Shown in pieces: positions 36,959 to 49,148 of a stretch of 64,000 bases of DNA. This DNA is from Beaufortia kweichowensis (lineage: Eukaryota; Chordata; Actinopteri; Cypriniformes; Gastromyzontidae), in the NCBI GenBank assembly GCA_019155185.1, contig CM032798.1:559501-623500 (forward strand). The letters are read 5' to 3'. The position numbers were made by a program, and so were the translations under genes. The notes under the pieces are model-generated. The model was given only the letters and a program-made list of their open reading frames with translations. It was not told where the DNA came from and searched no databases. The number at the start of each line of letters is the position of its first letter. Within the stretch, counting starts at the first letter, position 1.

Positions 36959-37084
36959 CTAGCAATGCCGTAGCAACCACCTGGAAGCAATGAGTCTAAA
37001 TCCACTCAGAACACTTTATCAGCTACATAGCAACATCCTAGCAACTGCCCCAAAAACCCTAGCAACCCCATAGCAACACTCTAA
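36959..37084. repeat. TAGCAAC-word fish repeat
   Basis: Six to seven copies of (C/A)TAGCAAC(N) words (CCGTAGCAACC, CATAGCAACATCCTAGCAAC, CCATAGCAACACTC). This is a low-order dispersed repeat that I recognise as common in cyprinid genomes. Confidence 0.7.
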
Positions 37085-37129
37085 AGTTCACTTTAACATA
37101 CGATAAAAAACAACATATAATAAAAAAAG

Positions 37130-37264
<135 letters not shown>

Positions 37265-37299
37265 CCTCCTCCTCCTTCTTGTCTCTCCGCACTGCTGTT

Positions 37300-37400
37300 C
37301 AGACACACAGTCACTCTCTCTCTCTCTCTCCACACACACACACTCTGCTGCAGACTCGGACTCGACTTGGACTCGTTCTGCCGGCGATTTTCTTACATCT
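37300..37400 (+). other. pltp: Putative pltp 5' UTR exon
   Basis: Ends TTCTTACATCT|GTAAGG at 37400. The next exon opens after TTTTCAG at 38296, 16 bp before the pltp start codon. Confidence 0.5.
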
Positions 37401-38311
37401 GTAAGGCAAGAGATTTCTCTTATATGCTTTGAATGTATATTATATGAAGCTGTCAGTATTTGTTTCACTGCTGCTGTACTGAAGCAGCTATTTGCTACAG
37501 GACTGTGTGTGTGTGTGTTGTGTGCTACAGAAGCAGAAAAATCTGTCAACTCATGGGATCCTACAAGCAGTTTGTAACGCTGTGATCTTTTAATGATAAT
37601 AAATAAAGAGGTTTTCTTAACATGTGCACTACATTACCAAAATTATGTGCACAAATTACAGTAACATTAACATTTTTTAAATAATTGTTTTGCTCATTTG
37701 AGTCATCTTGAGTCTTACACCTTTCTATCAATTTATAGGTCTGTCATGATTAGACTAAAATGAAACAAAAGTGAATAGGGATGCGGTGGGAAACAGTGAT
37801 GGTTAACAGGTTAAATTGAATGTTTGAATTACTCCTTACTCAGTTTGAAGAAGAAAACATTTTTGTCGGTCATTTGTAGGTTATTTATTTATTGTCTGTA
37901 TTGTCTTGTAAATCATGTCCGAGTATACTTTGTATAAATGCATTTATATTTTATAATAATGAATAAACCTGTCTGTCTTGACTGATATGAGGGATATTTA
38001 GTGGCAATAGAACAAAATGTTTTTTTTGTTTTGTATCTTTATAACCACAAAGTGTCACTAATATTTTGAAAGAATGAGTTGATGGTTTTTGGATGAATAA
38101 AGCAAGCAATTAGTACCAATCATCATATAAACTCTGATTGATTTAATGTTGGAATATATGCAGAAGAGCATCTGAGATGATTTTAGTAAAAAATTTTCAA
38201 ACTCACTCAAGTGTTTTTTGTCATCAGCAAGATGATAGACGTCCTTTCTAAAAAGACCTTGTCACATCATATTGCTTTTCTCTCTGTAATTTTCAGATCT
38301 GCTAAGGAATC

Positions 38312-41300
38312 ATGGGACTGTTTAAAGTCTCACTTATCGCTCTTCTTTCATTCATCACAATGACATTAGCCGAACCCCCGGGATGTAAGATCCGCATCAC
38401 AGCCAGAGGACTGGAGATGTGTAAGAAACAGCACAATAAAACAATCACATGAGTTAGAACTGAGTTCGGTTCCTAAACGTTTTCTTTCTTTCATTTGACC
38501 TTGAATATTGAGGTACTTCCTATAACAGTATGTACTTTTACAAAAGAATGATATTATAAAGTTTTGGACAGCCTATGTTTGATGTGTTTATAGTGAAGTC
38601 AGAGACGAAAAGATTTGTAGAAGAGGAGATCAGTAACATCTCGATGCCAGAGATGCAAGGATCAGAAGGACGATTCCAATACACCATCAAAAAGTACGTG
38701 TACACGTGTTTGCAGCATAGCCGTGGTCCCTTTACGAGTGATTTTATAATGTCTGCATTTGTTTTCTACAGTATAAAGATAACAGAGCTGGATCTGACCT
38801 CTGACCTGCGCTTTCAGCCTGATGTTGGGCTGCTGTTTGAAGTGCACAACTCCTCCATCACATTAAACTTTCAGAGACGAATCCTGTACTGGCTCTTGTA
38901 AGTCTGACTTACGCTGTAAAGCTGAAAATAATCACGTGTCTCACTCCAACCCAAACCGCTTGTTCTTTCTGTTCTGTCCATCAGTTATGATGAAGGTGCT
39001 ATCAATGCTTCAGCAGAAGGTGTAAACATCTTCACAGCTCTTCATCTCAGCAGAGATGACATCGGCCGTCTGAAGATCTCAAACATCACCTGTGATGCGG
39101 CCATCGCTAAGATGAAGGCCAAATTCAGCGGGACCCTCGGGTATTTGACTTTGAGTGAATCTGTTGAAAGTCATATATGATTTGGTTTAATGTTTAAATC
39201 TTTTACTGTGAAGTCTAAACTGCATTTTTTCATTTACATCCCATATTTATCCAAATGTTTTTACAGGAGGGTTTATGATTTCATTGCAACCTTTTTGACT
39301 ACAGGAATGCGCTTCCTTTTAAATAAACAGGTTTGTATTCTTCTGGAAATTTCAGTTTCAGGAAAATGTTATTGCTTAGATCTTTTTCTTTGATAGTTCA
39401 TGAGAACTTTCATTTTAGTATTAACTTTTAGTATCTCGGATGTTTCTCCTAAAATTAAAATAAGAACAAAAACAAATGAGATAAATTTATGAAGAATTTG
39501 GAGGTGTAAATGAATGTGTCATTGTTGAAATCTCTTCTGACATTTGTGAGATTTCTGAAACAATTAAAATGTTAAAAGTAATCTCATCTGAGAGATTATT
39601 CTTTCTTATGGGATGGACAGAAGAACTTTAATGATAATATATATCGTCTGCATTTGTTCGTATCAGATTTGTCCAGCTCTGAATCACGCTGCGCTGGTTT
39701 TGGTTAACCAACTGTTGGAAACAGTTCCAGGTTAGAGAACACAGCTGATGATTGTTATAATGTTGTGACGTTGATGCGTGTGATAAACACTCATGTGTGT
39801 TTTGCAGTGCGTGCAGAGGTGGACAGTTACGTCGGGATCGATTACTCACTGCTGAGTGACCCGCTGGTCACGGGATCTAGTCTTGATATGGACTTTAGGG
39901 TGAGTAACATGTGTTGGGTTTAACATGTACAGAAGTTATCTGGTGATGTCATGATACGGTGATGATGTCACAGGGTAATTCTTTACAAAACAATAATCAT
40001 TGTTTCACGCTCCTCTGACATATATCATAGTACTAAATGGTCACCGTATTCATGTAGATACCTTAAAGGATGTTACTGTGTAGTACCATAGTAAAATGTT
40101 CAAAATCACGGTGATATAATAGTACTTTGGTACAATTCTATAATAGTATTATACTAATACTACTAATACTACTAATAATACTACTATGGAACAATTAGCA
40201 CTCAAAGGACACTTTAAATGATACTATGGTTTCATCATCATACATGTAAAAAATACAGTAATAGAACGATTCTTTCTGTACTGTTGTGTAAGTGAAGCAA
40301 GCGCTCATGTCTTATTATTTCACTTCTCTCTCCTCTCATCAGGGCATGTTTTATGATCTTAAGCATGAAAATAACACGCTGGTGAACTACGCTGTGAATC
40401 CAGTCGTACGAGAGTATGATCGCATGATTTATCTGGCTCTCTCGGAGTATTTCTTTGACAGTGGACTCTACGCTTACTACACAGGAGGATTATTTCAAAT
40501 GCAGATAGCAAATGAACGGGTAAGATATGACAGAACTAATGTGTCTTTATTGTGTTATATAATAGAAAATAATGAAAAATGCAATTAAATTCATTTCAGA
40601 TGCCTAAGGATTTGGAGATGCTCCTCAGGACGACTTACTTTGGGACAATCATGATGCTGGTAAGCAATATTTTGTGCCATAAAAGTGCAAAATTCTCGGT
40701 AATTTCAAAACAATATAAGCTTTGGGACATGATGAACAGTATGAACCTGATGGTTTTTGAATGTGTTGTCAGAATCCGTCTCTGATGGATCATCCGCTGT
40801 CACTGGAGTTAGAGGTCACCGCTCCACCCCGCTCCTCCATCAAGACCTCGGGTGCGAGCGTCTCCGTCAACTCAAACGTCAAAGTTCTGGTTCTGCCACC
40901 AGGAAAAGCTCCAGTCCAGCTCAGCAGCATGACCATGGTAAAGATAGAAAACACCTGCTTACACAATCATTTTATAAGGATGAGACATCGTCATGTATTT
41001 TGTTTTGTATATTTAGGAAGCTAAATTCAATGCAAAGGTGTCCATGAAGGGGAAGCGTCTGGCCATCCATCTAGATCTAAGAAGGTAAATATAATATAAT
41101 AACATAAATGCATTGAACTGTATTTTACATTAGACTTAAAAGTTACAGTAACATTGATCATCTGTTTTCAGATTCAAAATCTTCTCCAATCAATCTGCTT
41201 TGGAATCACTAGCTGTAAGAACCATTTTTATGAAATGTTTAAATATACAAAATGAATCAAGTGTAGATAGCAAATATAACAAATCTTTTTCCATCAGCTG

Positions 41301-41943
41301 ATTCCACTGCAAGGACCATTGAAGACCATGTTACAGATATCTGTGGTTCCTCTCATTAACAGTAAGTCATATGTCAGTTATTATGATCAGTGACATCTAA
41401 ACATCTAAAGCAGTATAATGTAAAACACATCTTGTCCTCGGTGCAGTCCATCTAATGCTCTGTATCATGTGTTTGAAATGTAAGATTACACTAAGCGAGG
41501 TGTGCAGATTCCTCTTCCAGATGGCATTGACTTCATTGAGGAGGTGGTCGAGTATCACAATGTAAGTGAAACTCTTAACATTTAAAGAGGAGTTCTGCTC
41601 CTGGAGACCTCTGTCCTTCCTCCAGAGTTTACATTCAACCCGAATAAAACACACCTGAACCAGCTGATCACAAACTTTACAGAGTTCAGAAACATGATGT
41701 ACATAAATGCTGAACTGATCGATGCACGTGTATGTGTTTATGGGGAATTTCCAATTGCCCTTCCCAATATGGCGGCAACATTGACATATAGCAGCATGTG
41801 TCATGTGAACTTCTCCAATCACTTATTTTTCATCTTTCATTTTACAGGGTTACATCATAGTAGGAGCAAACCTTCATTTCAGAACAGGACTGCGAGAAAT
41901 AATCGAGAAACGTCTGTCAGGTTCCTCAGACAACTCCATCTGA
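38312..41943 (+). CDS. pltp: Phospholipid transfer protein
   Basis: Fifteen exons: 38312-38420, 38594-38693, 38772-38897, 38985-39140, 39267-39330, 39667-39730, 39808-39899, 40343-40519, 40600-40659, 40773-40937, 41017-41084, 41172-41214, 41298-41361, 41485-41561, 41848-41943. They total 1461 nt, 486 aa (human 493), phases consistent. A secreted BPI-fold protein that moves phospholipid and remodels HDL in plasma. Seen: signal peptide MGLFKVSLIALLSFITMTLA, mature start EPPGCKIRIT; BPI1 barrel with FYDEGAINASAEGV, VYDFIATFLTTGMRFLLN and the Cys pair (NITCDAA, KQICPAL); linker VGIDYSLLSDP; BPI2 with SEYFFDSGLYAYYTGG, LLRTTYFGTI, RFKIFSNQSALESLALIPLQ; the tail GLREIIEKRLSG. Exon 14 uses a weak pyrimidine tract (AATGTAAG acceptor). 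Confidence 0.97.
41588..41690. repeat. Fish dispersed repeat fragment in pltp intron 14
   Basis: Contains GCTCCTGGAGACCTCTGTCC ... CAACCCGAATAAAACACACC, then TGAACCAGCTGATCA, a degenerate form of a word order I know as frequent in cyprinid genomes. A related fragment (GTGCTCCTGAAGGACTCCC) is at about 55780. Confidence 0.55.
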
Positions 41944-42349
41944 GAAATGAAAGAAAGTCACATGAACGTTAACATGTACATTCATGACATGAACAGACCT
42001 ATACTGTATTGTATAAGTATAAAGCAATAGATTGTAAACTAACCCTCCAACTTTAACAAACAGGATTGTTGTAGTTTTCAACATAAAAGTCTTATTATGC
42101 ATAGATGAAACAGAAATTGATTTGGACTTGTTCATAACACGTTAAGTTTCATGTTGATTTTTAGTTTTTGCGTATCACTGTAATATTGTATGTGCACTTA
42201 GATGTATTTCGACTAGACTAGATTATTATGATTTTTGTACAAATGTCCTATATTGATGTTTCATATGAGGTTGGTTTGTTATACGTTTTAAACATTCTTT
42301 GTTGGGACTGAAATCATTTACCTCTATATAAAACATGTCATGAACTAAC

Positions 42350-42355
42350 AATAAA
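42350..42355 (+). terminator. pltp: pltp poly(A) signal
   Basis: AATAAA within AACAATAAAGATAC, 407 bp after the stop codon, is the first canonical signal in the pltp 3' UTR. On the other strand, TTTATT at about 42648 beside a poly-A run is a plausible ctsa end, so the two genes converge. Confidence 0.6.
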
Positions 42356-43123
42356 GATACTTTTACACCATTTAAATGAGAATGTCCAACAGTTTACCAT
42401 TACATAAACCAATAATCAAAACTGTATTATTTATACATAAAAATATGGTATGGTATAGAAATACTAAATTGCCTTTAAAAAGATAAATTTGTTGCATAGA
42501 AGATTATTGCAACGTTACCAAAATGCCACCAAACCTTCTTTCAATCTTGTTTACTTGATTGACATGAAATTGATAAAATCAGATAAGTGCCTGATATTTA
42601 CAATAAATACAATTATAATCACAAAGAAACAAATCATAGAAAATGGATTTTATTAAAAAAAAAAAAAAGAAGTCCCAAAGACAGTTCCCTTATGAACACA
42701 AGAGCAGCACAAATCAAACAATAAAATAAATGAGGAAGTAAATGAGGACAGATGACTCGAGGCAGCTGCAGCAAGGCATTCAGTGGTGTCATTATAAATG
42801 TAAACAACAAAATAATCATGTGATCAATAAAACAATATGAAATCAATAAAACAAAAATTCATTCTCTCAAGTTTAAAAAGCCATACACTGCTATAAACTT
42901 CCATGTTTAATAGACAAGCTAAAATTGTGCAATAGACAGCAGATCCTCATACACACTTCTGTTAATCTGATTAAATGTGTTTACAAATCTTTACATGATA
43001 TCCGATCAAATTCTACACTATATAACTATATAAAACGAACAGTGGAAAACTGTATCAGTGAAAATCAAATACAGTGTGACAGTGCAAATCTGGATTAAAA
43101 TCATCAAAACCCCAGAATGTGAA

Positions 43124-46100
43124 CTAATATGGTTGTTTGGTGATGAAGCGACTGAACATTGTAAAAGATGCTATTGGTTTATCAGTGGGAACCATGTGAC
43201 CCGAACCCTGTAAAGCAATTAACAGTCCATTAACATCCACTTAGTTTATTCAGTCAAACTAGTTTAGTACAGATAGTTAGTGGTCTTACCTTGACTGTGA
43301 GGAAAGACAGATTAGAGAACTCCTTGACAAATCCACCAACCTGCTGACTTTCACCATTAAAATAAATCCAAGTCCTGCGCTGAACCTGAACCTGCCACAA
43401 AACACACAGACAAGCTATTCATTTTTTGCCGTTTCAGGGTTAAAAAAAAAGACTTTTGGGTTAAGGCCACAATAAAACAATGAGAACTAGATGCTCGATT
43501 GACAAAGTTTAAGGGGACAGTTCACACAAAAATATAAACCGTGTCATCATTTATTCATGTGGTGGAGGTTTGAGAGTCAAAGTGAGCCGTGATCTCACCT
43601 CCTGATTCAGTGATTCCACAAACCATTCATCTCCAAGAAAATTACAGGCCATATCAACATCTCCATTATACACCAGCACGCGGTATTTCTGTTGAATGAA
43701 GATGTTGTTGCGGTAAATTACAACAGAAACATATCTGGAAATATTCAAGTGCACAATGCATGTGCTAAGAGACCCGGCCCAAAACTGGGACGAGCCAATG
43801 ATCGGGACCAACTCAGCAATGTTTTAATCGAGCAACATTTTCATGTCCAAGTTGTAATCAAACCATTGGATTCACCATCACTCACCAGAGCTCCCAGTAG
43901 CTTCAGGTACTGCTTCTTCACATCCTTAAACAGACGGTTGTAATTCAGATTGACCTCAGCACTGCAAAAACAGATCAAATGAATCTCTCTCATCTGATCA
44001 CGCAAACGGATGCTGACCACATGTGAAGTTTACTGAACACACCTGCAGATGACCCAGTCCAGAGCATCATGTGAGATGTGGAGGGCAGACTTCACCATGG
44101 GGTTGTTGAGATACAGGGTGGAGGCGGTGGAGTTTGTGCAGGGAGGATCCAGCCTTACAGATTTAAACAGAGCGGCCACGCCTCTGAGTTTCTGAGCCAA
44201 TGACAGACATCATGTGATTATGTGCTTACAGATTTACAGACATCATGTGATTATGTGGTTACATGGCGAGTTCCTTTACCTCGTTCCTTGTTTTGGACCA
44301 CTCATGGTTAATGAAGTGATGGCTCAGATCCCGGATCACAAACTCTCCGTTTTCAAAGCTGAATTCAGATGAAATGGATCAAAATGGGTATTATTGCTTC
44401 TGGTTTGTGTATTTTCATTCACAGAAATCCTACAAAAATGTGTGTTCTTTTGTCTCACATTCATAACACATGTATATGTCAATTTATTAAATGGATAACT
44501 TGTGTATAGACTAATATTTTTCTGATGTATGGACTCTATTAACAGGACTTTAGTACAATATAAACAGATGATTCAATATATTGATTAAAAAATACATTCT
44601 GTGAGAATTTCTATAGTTTTGACTGTAAATGTCACATTCATGACACTGGAATTGTCCAAATGTTTGTGAGATTCACCCAACTACAATAATAGATTCATTC
44701 AGAGATTTAAATGTTAGTGTGAGAAACGTGGAGGTCTCCTCCATGAAACGGACCTTACTCTCTGAGAAACACCTCCTGCACAGGGCGCATACAGATTATA
44801 AATGTTCAGCCCTGATTGGTAGACGATAGTTTCAACACTAGCGACCTGTAAAGTAGAATAAAAAGAGGTCCAGATAGAGATGCCATAAGTAAAAGATGAG
44901 ATCTGAGATCATGAGGACAGTTTAACTTACACTAGCAGAACAGTTCATGTTCGGGTTATCATGAAAGTTACAAACTCCATCTTTGCAACAGAATGTCTGC
45001 AGGTTCTTCCACAAGCTGTCAGAGAAAGAAACAGAAATAAAATGAGACACGCACGTCTCTTGCATGTTCTGTGCATTTGTATGATAAAATATACTGATAT
45101 ACTGTACGTTGTTCCCAGAAGGCCATGATAGTATGCAAAATACACCAAGGAGTTGTCGTTCAGCTCATAGCTAGACAAGCCGTTTCCAACCGCAATACCC
45201 TAAACACACATACACACACAATACTGAATCACACACATATAACAACACAAAGCAGAAATGCCGCTGTGTTTACAGTCAACACAGATGTTTCTACCTGTAA
45301 ATTAATGCTACTGTCCTCCATGACGATCTCAGCCAGTGTGGGAATATAAATGCCTCCGTAACTCTCACCCGTCAGGAAAAACTCATTCTTACTGTACTCG
45401 GGAAACAACTTGAAGAACATCTTGATGGCCAGGTAGTTATTCATAGCCACCTGAAACGGTAGGAACACACAATCATTTACCAAATACTGTAAAATGTGTC
45501 ATCTTGAGCCTTTCAAAACAACAACAAAGCGAAGCGAAGATAAATGTTTATCATACCTCTGTGTCATTGGTGGCATATCTCTTGTCATCAGAGTAAGAAA
45601 AGCCCACACCTGCTGGTGACTCCAGGTACAGCATATTTGCAATCTGAAACAAGAAACACAATTCATTTAGTGTGGCACAGATGGGTTTAATACAGCAAAG
45701 GATTAAATAATAAAAGAACATGTGACTAACTTAAGGAAGAGTCAAAGTTCAGTAATAAAAATATAAAATGTAACAACAGCTTGTTTGCCAAAGGCTAAAG
45801 ATGTACCTTGTTCCAAGAATAAGCATTGTATTCTAGAGTGGCACCATCATCTTGGATCTGCAAATAAATATATAAGAGGTCCATGATCAAATGCATCACA
45901 AGTTTGCCACAATAAGAGTTGTGAGTCCCGTTCTCACCAGAAAAGGTCCGTGTTCTGTAAGCAGACCGTCCAGTGAACTGCATCCCGGTCCTCCGTTAAG
46001 CCAAAGAACAACCGGACTGTTAGCTGGATCTTTCTGAGACTCAACAAACCTTCATCAAGAACAACAGAAGACAATTATACTGTGAACTACACCTCACATC

Positions 46101-46373
46101 AAGAAAATGTCACACCCAAAAAACTGGAATTGACCAGATGTAATTAATCATGTTGGCCGTGGGTTTGCTTTACTATTATACTTGTATAATACCATTACAA
46201 GCCACATCTCACCAGTAATGAAGGTGTTTATTGTCGGCCACATGGAAGTATCCTGAATAATGTTTAAAGTTGGGCTGTTTCTGAAGTCCAGGCAGATATT
46301 TGATTTCATCTGCATCTGGAGCTCCAGACACCTCAAACACTCCCAACAGCAAACACATCAACACAACATACAT
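43124..46373 (-). CDS. ctsa: Cathepsin A / lysosomal protective protein (serine carboxypeptidase)
   Basis: Fourteen exons, minus strand: 46213-46373, 45938-46049, 45807-45857, 45557-45643, 45295-45450, 45108-45199, 44931-45015, 44754-44845, 44280-44358, 44043-44191, 43886-43961, 43599-43688, 43290-43391, 43124-43207. They total 1416 nt, 471 aa. A lysosomal carboxypeptidase that also stabilises beta-galactosidase and neuraminidase 1. Seen: signal peptide MYVVLMCLLLGVFEVSG; oxyanion region LWLNGGPGCSSLDGLL; catalytic Ser167 in GESYGG, Asp392 in YNGDVDMACNF, His448 in GSGHMVPTDKP. The start ATG directly follows a TTTCAG acceptor; an untranslated exon ends at 46669. The exon ending at 44754 has two donors 5 bp apart, and only the weaker (GTCCGT) keeps frame and matches family length. 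Confidence 0.97.
43514..43562. repeat. Fish dispersed repeat fragment in a ctsa intron
   Basis: GGACAGTTCACACAAAAATA ... GTGTCATCATTTATTCATG resembles the widespread cyprinid word order ATAGTTCACCCAAAAATG ... GTCATCATTTACTCACC. It is a short remnant only. Confidence 0.55.
44464..44654 (+). repeat. Dispersed repeat, copy 3 of 3, in a ctsa intron
   Basis: Same blocks and orientation as 12579-12730 and 25753-25927 (GGATAACTTGTGTATAGACT; AAACAGATGATTCAATATAT; AAATACATTCTGTG; CTGGAATTG). It lies antisense in the intron between exons 44754-44845 and 44280-44358 and adds words (ATTAACAGGACTTTAGT) missing in part from the others. Confidence 0.85.
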
Positions 46374-46668
46374 CTGAAAGACACAAATACACCACAATTA
46401 TACACGTGAACACTGTAATATAACAGGAAAATAACCATTTAAAGCAAATTTAATGAGAAAACCAATGCATTTGATAAGCAAGAGTTTAGAAACTCTATAT
46501 ACAGATACACAATAACTGTAAGCAAATCCGCAAACAGGAAATGAACTCGTATTTACTCTTTTAGTTTCAGTTTGAGTGTAAAACAATACAGAATGTTTTG
46601 ACATTAACTGCTATTATTTCACTATAAAGAGAATTACAAACAGCAGTGATGTTATCTGTCAATCTTAC

Positions 46669-46790
46669 CCTTCCAGGTGTGGGAGAGAAAACACACTAAA
46701 CCGGCGGATAAACTGTTTAAGTAGAAGCACAAACTCATGTGACTTCAACTTTCCCGTGATCACGTCACGTGACCTCATCACGTACGCTCA
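46669..46790 (-). promoter_or_regulatory. ctsa: ctsa promoter with CLEAR box
   Basis: GTCACGTGAC at 46764-46773 is the exact 10-bp palindromic CLEAR element bound by TFEB/TFE3. Two further CACGT cores flank it (46761 and 46779). It lies 50-100 bp upstream of a probable untranslated first exon whose donor (GAAGG|GTAAGA) is at 46668. Lysosomal genes including CTSA belong to the TFEB network; binding here is inferred. Confidence 0.65.
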
Positions 46791-46799
46791 TCAAAATCA

Positions 46800-47410
46800 A
46801 AGTTTATCTCAATGCATTTTCTTATTCCTTTGTGTTATAGATTTGCATGCAAGTATTGTCTTGTTTACTGATTATGTTGTGACTGGCAATGAAGAAAAAA
46901 GGTTTATCTAAATGTCACGAATAAATTTTAATATATAATACAACATATACAAACAATGAGAAATCATAACGTACATATGGAGTACAGCAAAAGGAACAAT
47001 AGCACCAAAAAAGATAAATAAAGTAACGAGACATATTTAGATAAAGAGCTTCAAATATTTCTCATATGGTTTCAGTTTTGGTTTTCCTACATGCTTTCAC
47101 TGTCAAAATTCTGTTTTATATTGACGAGTGTTAGATTTATTATTTGCACAAATAATAAACATAGATTTTAAAAAATTAGCTTTTTCCACAAATAAAAAAT
47201 ATTGCAGCATTTACATGTATTTTTACATTTTATTACAGGGAAATATTTGTTCGGTTTCTCCGTTTATACAATTATGTTTGTGTTAATACATAATATTAAT
47301 AAGTTTACATATTAAATACTCAATGACAGTCCATGCATTTTTGTATTCCTGGATTCAAAATCACAAAAACATTACAGATGTTATATCCACGTTTAAAAGC
47401 ATTGACAATG
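46800..47410. other. AT-rich spacer
   Basis: No exon, RNA gene or clear repeat seen. Confidence 0.5.
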
Positions 47411-47414
47411 ACTT

Positions 47415-47651
47415 TTATTTTGGAAGCAGGTTGTGCTTTCCGCACAGTCTCCAGGCAACGCGCAGTTCGGACCGCAGGACGATCGCGGCTGTTTTGCAAC
47501 TGGACTTTCGCTGGAAATATTTGCGCAAATAAGGCGATTTGGGGGTCATCGGGGACTTATCCATCTTCCCATGGTAACGGTAAGAGTTTATTACCGCCAT
47601 CCGACTAAACTCATCTGAGGAATATATGACACGCTGCAGCTGCGACAGCAT
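47415..47651 (-). CDS. Unrecognised small ORF (78 aa), possible gene
   Basis: An ATG-initiated frame starting MLSQLQRVIYSSDEFSR and ending CGKHNLLPK, basic (many K and R), in a locally GC-richer patch inside AT-rich DNA. I do not recognise it. For it: mixed amino-acid composition without low complexity; AATAAA overlaps the stop codon (CAAAATAAAAG); a CpG-rich promoter-like region lies upstream on this strand, with a possible exon ending GTTCGAG|GTAAAA at about 47965. Against it: the first ATG four bases upstream is out of frame, length is modest, and no second exon is proven. It overlaps RFX-like half-sites (GGCAAC at about 47453, GGTAAC at about 47575). Confidence 0.25.
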   Translation of the reverse strand: MLSQLQRVIYSSDEFSRMAVINSYRYHGKMDKSPMTPKSPYLRKYFQRKSSCKTAAIVLRSELRVAWRLCGKHNLLPK

Positions 47652-47779
47652 TCATTGTTATAAGCGTCAACGAACTTAAACCTACAACAGTGACTCAAAG
47701 CTTAAGCCTTTTATGACCATTAAAGCCATTCAACTACTACAATATTCGATTAATAAGTCAAATAATGTTCAATAATGTT

Positions 47780-48030
47780 AATGAAAACATATGGCATGGA
47801 CGAACTGGAGATTGTGCGGTAACATGGCGCCCGTTCGGTTCCCGGTTCGACTGAACGCGTTTTCTCTCAGCAGCGTCTCATTGTACATGATGTGCACGAT
47901 ATTCATCCACTCCACGGAAACGGTCGTTTTTCCCCCCGTTGTGTTCCGTAACAGTTGCGAGTTTTACCTCGAACGTGGATTTGTCCTCGCGTGACGTCAC
48001 TGCGCTCACAAAATGGCGGATGGTTAATTG
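47780..48030. promoter_or_regulatory. CpG-rich promoter, probably of ncoa5
   Basis: Contains a full palindromic CRE, TGACGTCA, at 47992-47999, and a YY1-type AAAATGGCGG at 48010-48019, in the GC-richest DNA between ctsa and ncoa5. Orientation of the YY1 motif fits rightward transcription toward ncoa5, about 1.1 kb away. A leftward transcript is also possible (donor-like GAGGTAAAA on -). No exon can be fixed between 48030 and 49148, which is AT-rich. Confidence 0.5.
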
Positions 48031-49148
48031 AGGTCGTTCTTTAACTTTCGGCTTCCTTTTGTCGTTTTAATAGACAAAAACAGACAATATGGAATAATAG
48101 AAAACGTGGGTCATTAAACAAATAGCAGTTTCTCATTAGAGATTGTGATCTGTCACCACTTCTTTACCCAAAGATATTTGTGACATATATAAAAAGTTGT
48201 GATGATGTGTGAGAATATCAAATTAATATACTTAAACAGTGCATATTTGTTCAGGATTTTTATTTTGCTGCCTCTGTTAAAACTCGAGAAATTCAGTATA
48301 ATTTTGATCAATTAAAGATCTTGTTATGTAGTTATTCTGCTCTTACATCTCCAGTCAGTGTTTTCAGTCTGTAAAGTCATTAATTATGTTGTAAGGTGAT
48401 AATGTTTTGTAGATTTTAATGTCAAGATTATCAGGTTTCAGTTTTAGTTGTGTTCGGTGTGTTGGAATGGAGAATAAATGTGTCTACAAACTCCTAAAGA
48501 TACTGGAAACATGATGAGTGATGCTTTTATTCACTGAATCTGGTCATTATTTTCCTTCAGTGTCTCCAGACATCACAGATTAACAATCTATATTGTGATA
48601 TTGTGTCTGTAAAGACTTAAAATGCTTATATCTCAGCAATGCAATAGATCGAGTGACAACTAAACAAGTTTTGGGGTGCCCGTGTTTCTGTTTTTGTTGT
48701 GATCTTTAGCATTGTGAGCTTTCTAATGTTCATTTATTAATGACTTTAACGTGTTTGTCTTCATGTGCGGCATTTACTGAAATATGTGGAGAAACTGCTT
48801 TGTTTTATTATGCATAAATGATGGGGTTTGGTGCATTATTTGATTGACACCTCACTAAACCACAACAACAGCACAAGTCCATTTTGAAGTAGACTTTTAT
48901 GTGTACAGTGTTCTTCTACCTTCTCTGTTGTCCGGTAGCAAAACACTGCATGTAAAACCAAACTCTTAAAGCTGAATTTGTCCAGACATTTTACCCTTGG
49001 AATTTCTCTTTTCTTCCATGTTGATGCTTCGTCATTTTCAAGATCTTGGGAGAAAAATAGCTAAACTGCGAAGCAAATAGTCTCGTATCTAAAACCGACT
49101 GCAAGCGTTCTTCGCAAACGGGCCATTGAACCTAAAGCTCGTAGAGGC

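Noticed and set aside
42654..42670. Poly-A run as the tail of a retroposed gene
   Set aside because: It adjoins TTTATT and fits the ctsa 3' end on the other strand. No processed coding sequence precedes it.
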